Below, piece after piece: positions 6,944 through 7,768 of a stretch of DNA of 7,768 nucleotides; within the stretch, counting starts at the first letter, position 1, and the number at the start of each line of letters is the position of its first letter. The position numbers were made by a program, and so were the translations under genes. Origin of the DNA: Chloroflexota bacterium (GTDB taxonomy: Bacteria; Chloroflexota; Dehalococcoidia; UBA1151); NCBI GenBank assembly GCA_022561735.1, contig JADFQR010000052.1, forward strand, positions 1 to 7,768, given 5' to 3'. Below the pieces are notes generated by a model. The model had not been told where the DNA came from and did not search any database. It was given only the letters and a program-made list of their open reading frames with translations.

Positions 6944-6961
6944 GGCCGGCTGATGCCGGCC
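6944..6961. other. Perfect 7-bp GC hairpin upstream of the dehydratase
   Basis: GGCCGGC (6944-6950) pairs with GCCGGCC (6955-6961) around TGAT. In the dehydratase transcript it would lie about 25 nt before the start codon. No U-run follows on the minus strand, so termination is unlikely. It could be a leader structure influencing translation or stability, or simply chance in GC-rich DNA. Confidence 0.35.
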
Positions 6962-7090
6962 AACTCTTTCACGACCGACCTAGCATACCGACTACCGGTT
7001 TACGAGCGATACGGGGGATACAACAGGGCTGGCTCGTTAAATCGATGAAGTCCGATCATCTCGCGGCAATCCGGCGTGTATGCCGACCTT

Positions 7091-7126
7091 CAACAGCTCC
7101 GGCAACAGCTCCGGCAACGGCTCCGG
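7091..7126 (+). repeat. Three tandem 12-bp units
   Basis: CAACAGCTCCGG occurs at 7091-7102 and 7103-7114, and as CAACGGCTCCGG at 7115-7126: three head-to-tail units with one difference. They lie in the 256-bp gap between the small membrane protein gene and the dehydratase gene. The unit is a multiple of three, but no credible gene covers it. Slippage expansion is the simplest origin; unit number may vary among strains. Confidence 0.85.
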
Positions 7127-7175
7127 ATGGGCGCTCGGGGAACTGCCCCCATGTTGACCCAGGTTGAAGCCGCGG

Positions 7176-7415
7176 TCAGTCTTGTGAGCCGTCGTTTCGA
7201 CGGTGACGAGATTCCGGGTCTGTAGCTACCGCCGCGAGCTTCAGCAAGCCGGCCGTCGCTACAACCGCGCCCAGGAGAAATAACGGCATACGCGCCTCTG
7301 GGCGCTGAACGATCAATCCGTCTCCAAGCTGGGTCACCGCCAGGGCCACCCCGGCTATCGCCATCGCCGCCCATGGCAACAGTCTCATGATCGTGTGGGT
7401 CATCATCTGGCTCAT
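7176..7415 (-). CDS. Small two-helix membrane protein, unknown
   Basis: A 79-residue hypothetical protein. Hydrophobic helices at about 11-30 (LLPWAAMAIAGVALAVTQL) and 43-64 (MPLFLLGAVVATAGLLKLAA) flank a short loop with GDG and charged residues (QRPEAR). The C-terminal tail is polar and charged (TDPESRHRRNDGSQD). The ATG at 7413-7415 has a GGGGGTG ribosome-site-like sequence 5 nt upstream, which supports this start. It follows leuS on the same strand after 117 bp, too far for tight coupling but possible as a read-through unit. I recognise no family and infer no function beyond membrane location. Other frames over this interval lack such a hydrophobic pattern. Confidence 0.7.
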   Translation of the reverse strand: MSQMMTHTIMRLLPWAAMAIAGVALAVTQLGDGLIVQRPEARMPLFLLGAVVATAGLLKLAAVATDPESRHRRNDGSQD

Positions 7416-7475
7416 CCGGGCACCCCCAGGTCAACACCTCGTGAGAACGCGATCAGCGCCTTCATCCGCATCCGG

Positions 7476-7499
7476 GACCGACATGGCGACCGACACGGC
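7476..7499 (+). repeat. Two tandem 12-bp units (11 of 12 match)
   Basis: GACCGACATGGC (7476-7487) is followed directly by GACCGACACGGC (7488-7499) in the gap between leuS and the small membrane protein gene. It does not overlap a credible gene. It is a minor repeat, possibly slippage. Confidence 0.6.
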
Positions 7500-7532
7500 T
7501 TTGCTCCGTCCATCTGCGGCGCCTGGCCCAGC

Positions 7533-7768
7533 CTAGCGGATCACGAGGTTGACGAGTTTCCCGGGAACATAAATCCGGCGAACAATCTCAACGCCATCGA
7601 TGTACGCCTTCACCCGGTCCGAGGCGAAGGCTGCCTCAAATGCTTGCTCCTCGGTCACGTCCGCCGGTAGCTCGAGGCGCTCTCGCACCTTTCCGTTGAT
7701 CTGAACGACCACCGTGATCACCTCATCCGCCGCGAGTTCGTCATCCCAGCCGGGTAGCGACCCGTTTT
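7533..7768 (-). CDS. leuS: Leucyl-tRNA synthetase, C-terminal end (partial)
   Basis: Only the last 77 complete codons lie in the window; the gene continues past 7768. The readable end runs from NGSLPGWDDELAADE through VVVQINGKVRERLELPADV to YVPGKLVNLVIR and a TAG stop. The segment VQINGKVR, the acidic ADVTEEQA stretch and the closing VPGKLVN are the signature of the bacterial LeuRS C-terminal domain, which docks on the tRNA elbow. LeuRS charges tRNA-Leu with leucine in the cytoplasm. The frame reads on through the window edge without a stop, so an apparent GTG start near 7721 is internal and not the real one. Nothing suggests a broken gene. Confidence 0.93.
   Translation of the reverse strand, partial: NGSLPGWDDELAADEVITVVVQINGKVRERLELPADVTEEQAFEAAFASDRVKAYIDGVEIVRRIYVPGKLVNLVIR

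Noticed and set aside
7091..7126. Tandem 12-bp units considered as a CRISPR remnant
   Set aside because: Units are contiguous with no spacers and far shorter than CRISPR repeats; no cas gene nearby.
7090..7437. Minus-strand frame of 115 codons overlapping the small membrane protein
   Set aside because: No ribosome site, erratic Gly/Arg/Cys-rich composition, and it conflicts with the better supported two-helix protein in another frame.

Overview
This is a GC-rich bacterial chromosomal window with ordinary housekeeping genes at both ends and a signalling cluster in the middle. The protein style (a CHASE-PAS histidine kinase, the LeuRS tail) and the codon use would suit a Chloroflexota (Dehalococcoidia/SAR202-like) genome. 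That placement is only a low-confidence impression, since no marker gene fixes the taxon. I see no IS element, CRISPR array, integrase or phage gene.

Left part (1-797): two divergent tRNA genes, tRNA-Ala(UGC) on the minus strand and tRNA-Thr(CGU) on the plus strand, both with the 3' CCA encoded. A sigma70-like promoter precedes tRNA-Thr and a strong symmetric terminator follows it. A possible small minus-strand gene (419-640) runs toward that terminator.

Middle part (797-4877): a plus-strand membrane sensor kinase (CHASE-PAS-HisKA-HATPase), a gene-free stretch of about 360 bp with a 17-bp tandem duplication, and a minus-strand OmpR/PhoB-type response regulator convergent to the kinase. A plus-strand gene divergent from the regulator encodes an unrecognised 226-residue protein built from two gap-free copies of an 82-residue module. 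The regulator and the two-module protein share a 169-bp AT-richer intergenic region carrying two AGTTCAA direct repeats. A plausible reading, inferred only from position, is that the kinase signals to the regulator, which controls itself and the two-module protein.

Right part (4985-7768): on the minus strand, the 3' end of leuS, a small two-helix membrane protein, a leader region with a 3 x 12-bp tandem repeat and a GC hairpin, and a full-length membrane-bound nucleotide-sugar 4,6-dehydratase of the WbpM/PglF/CapD type. This last gene is convergent with the two-module gene across a short hairpin-bearing gap.

The most unusual item is the two-module protein beside the two-component system. The rest is conventional.
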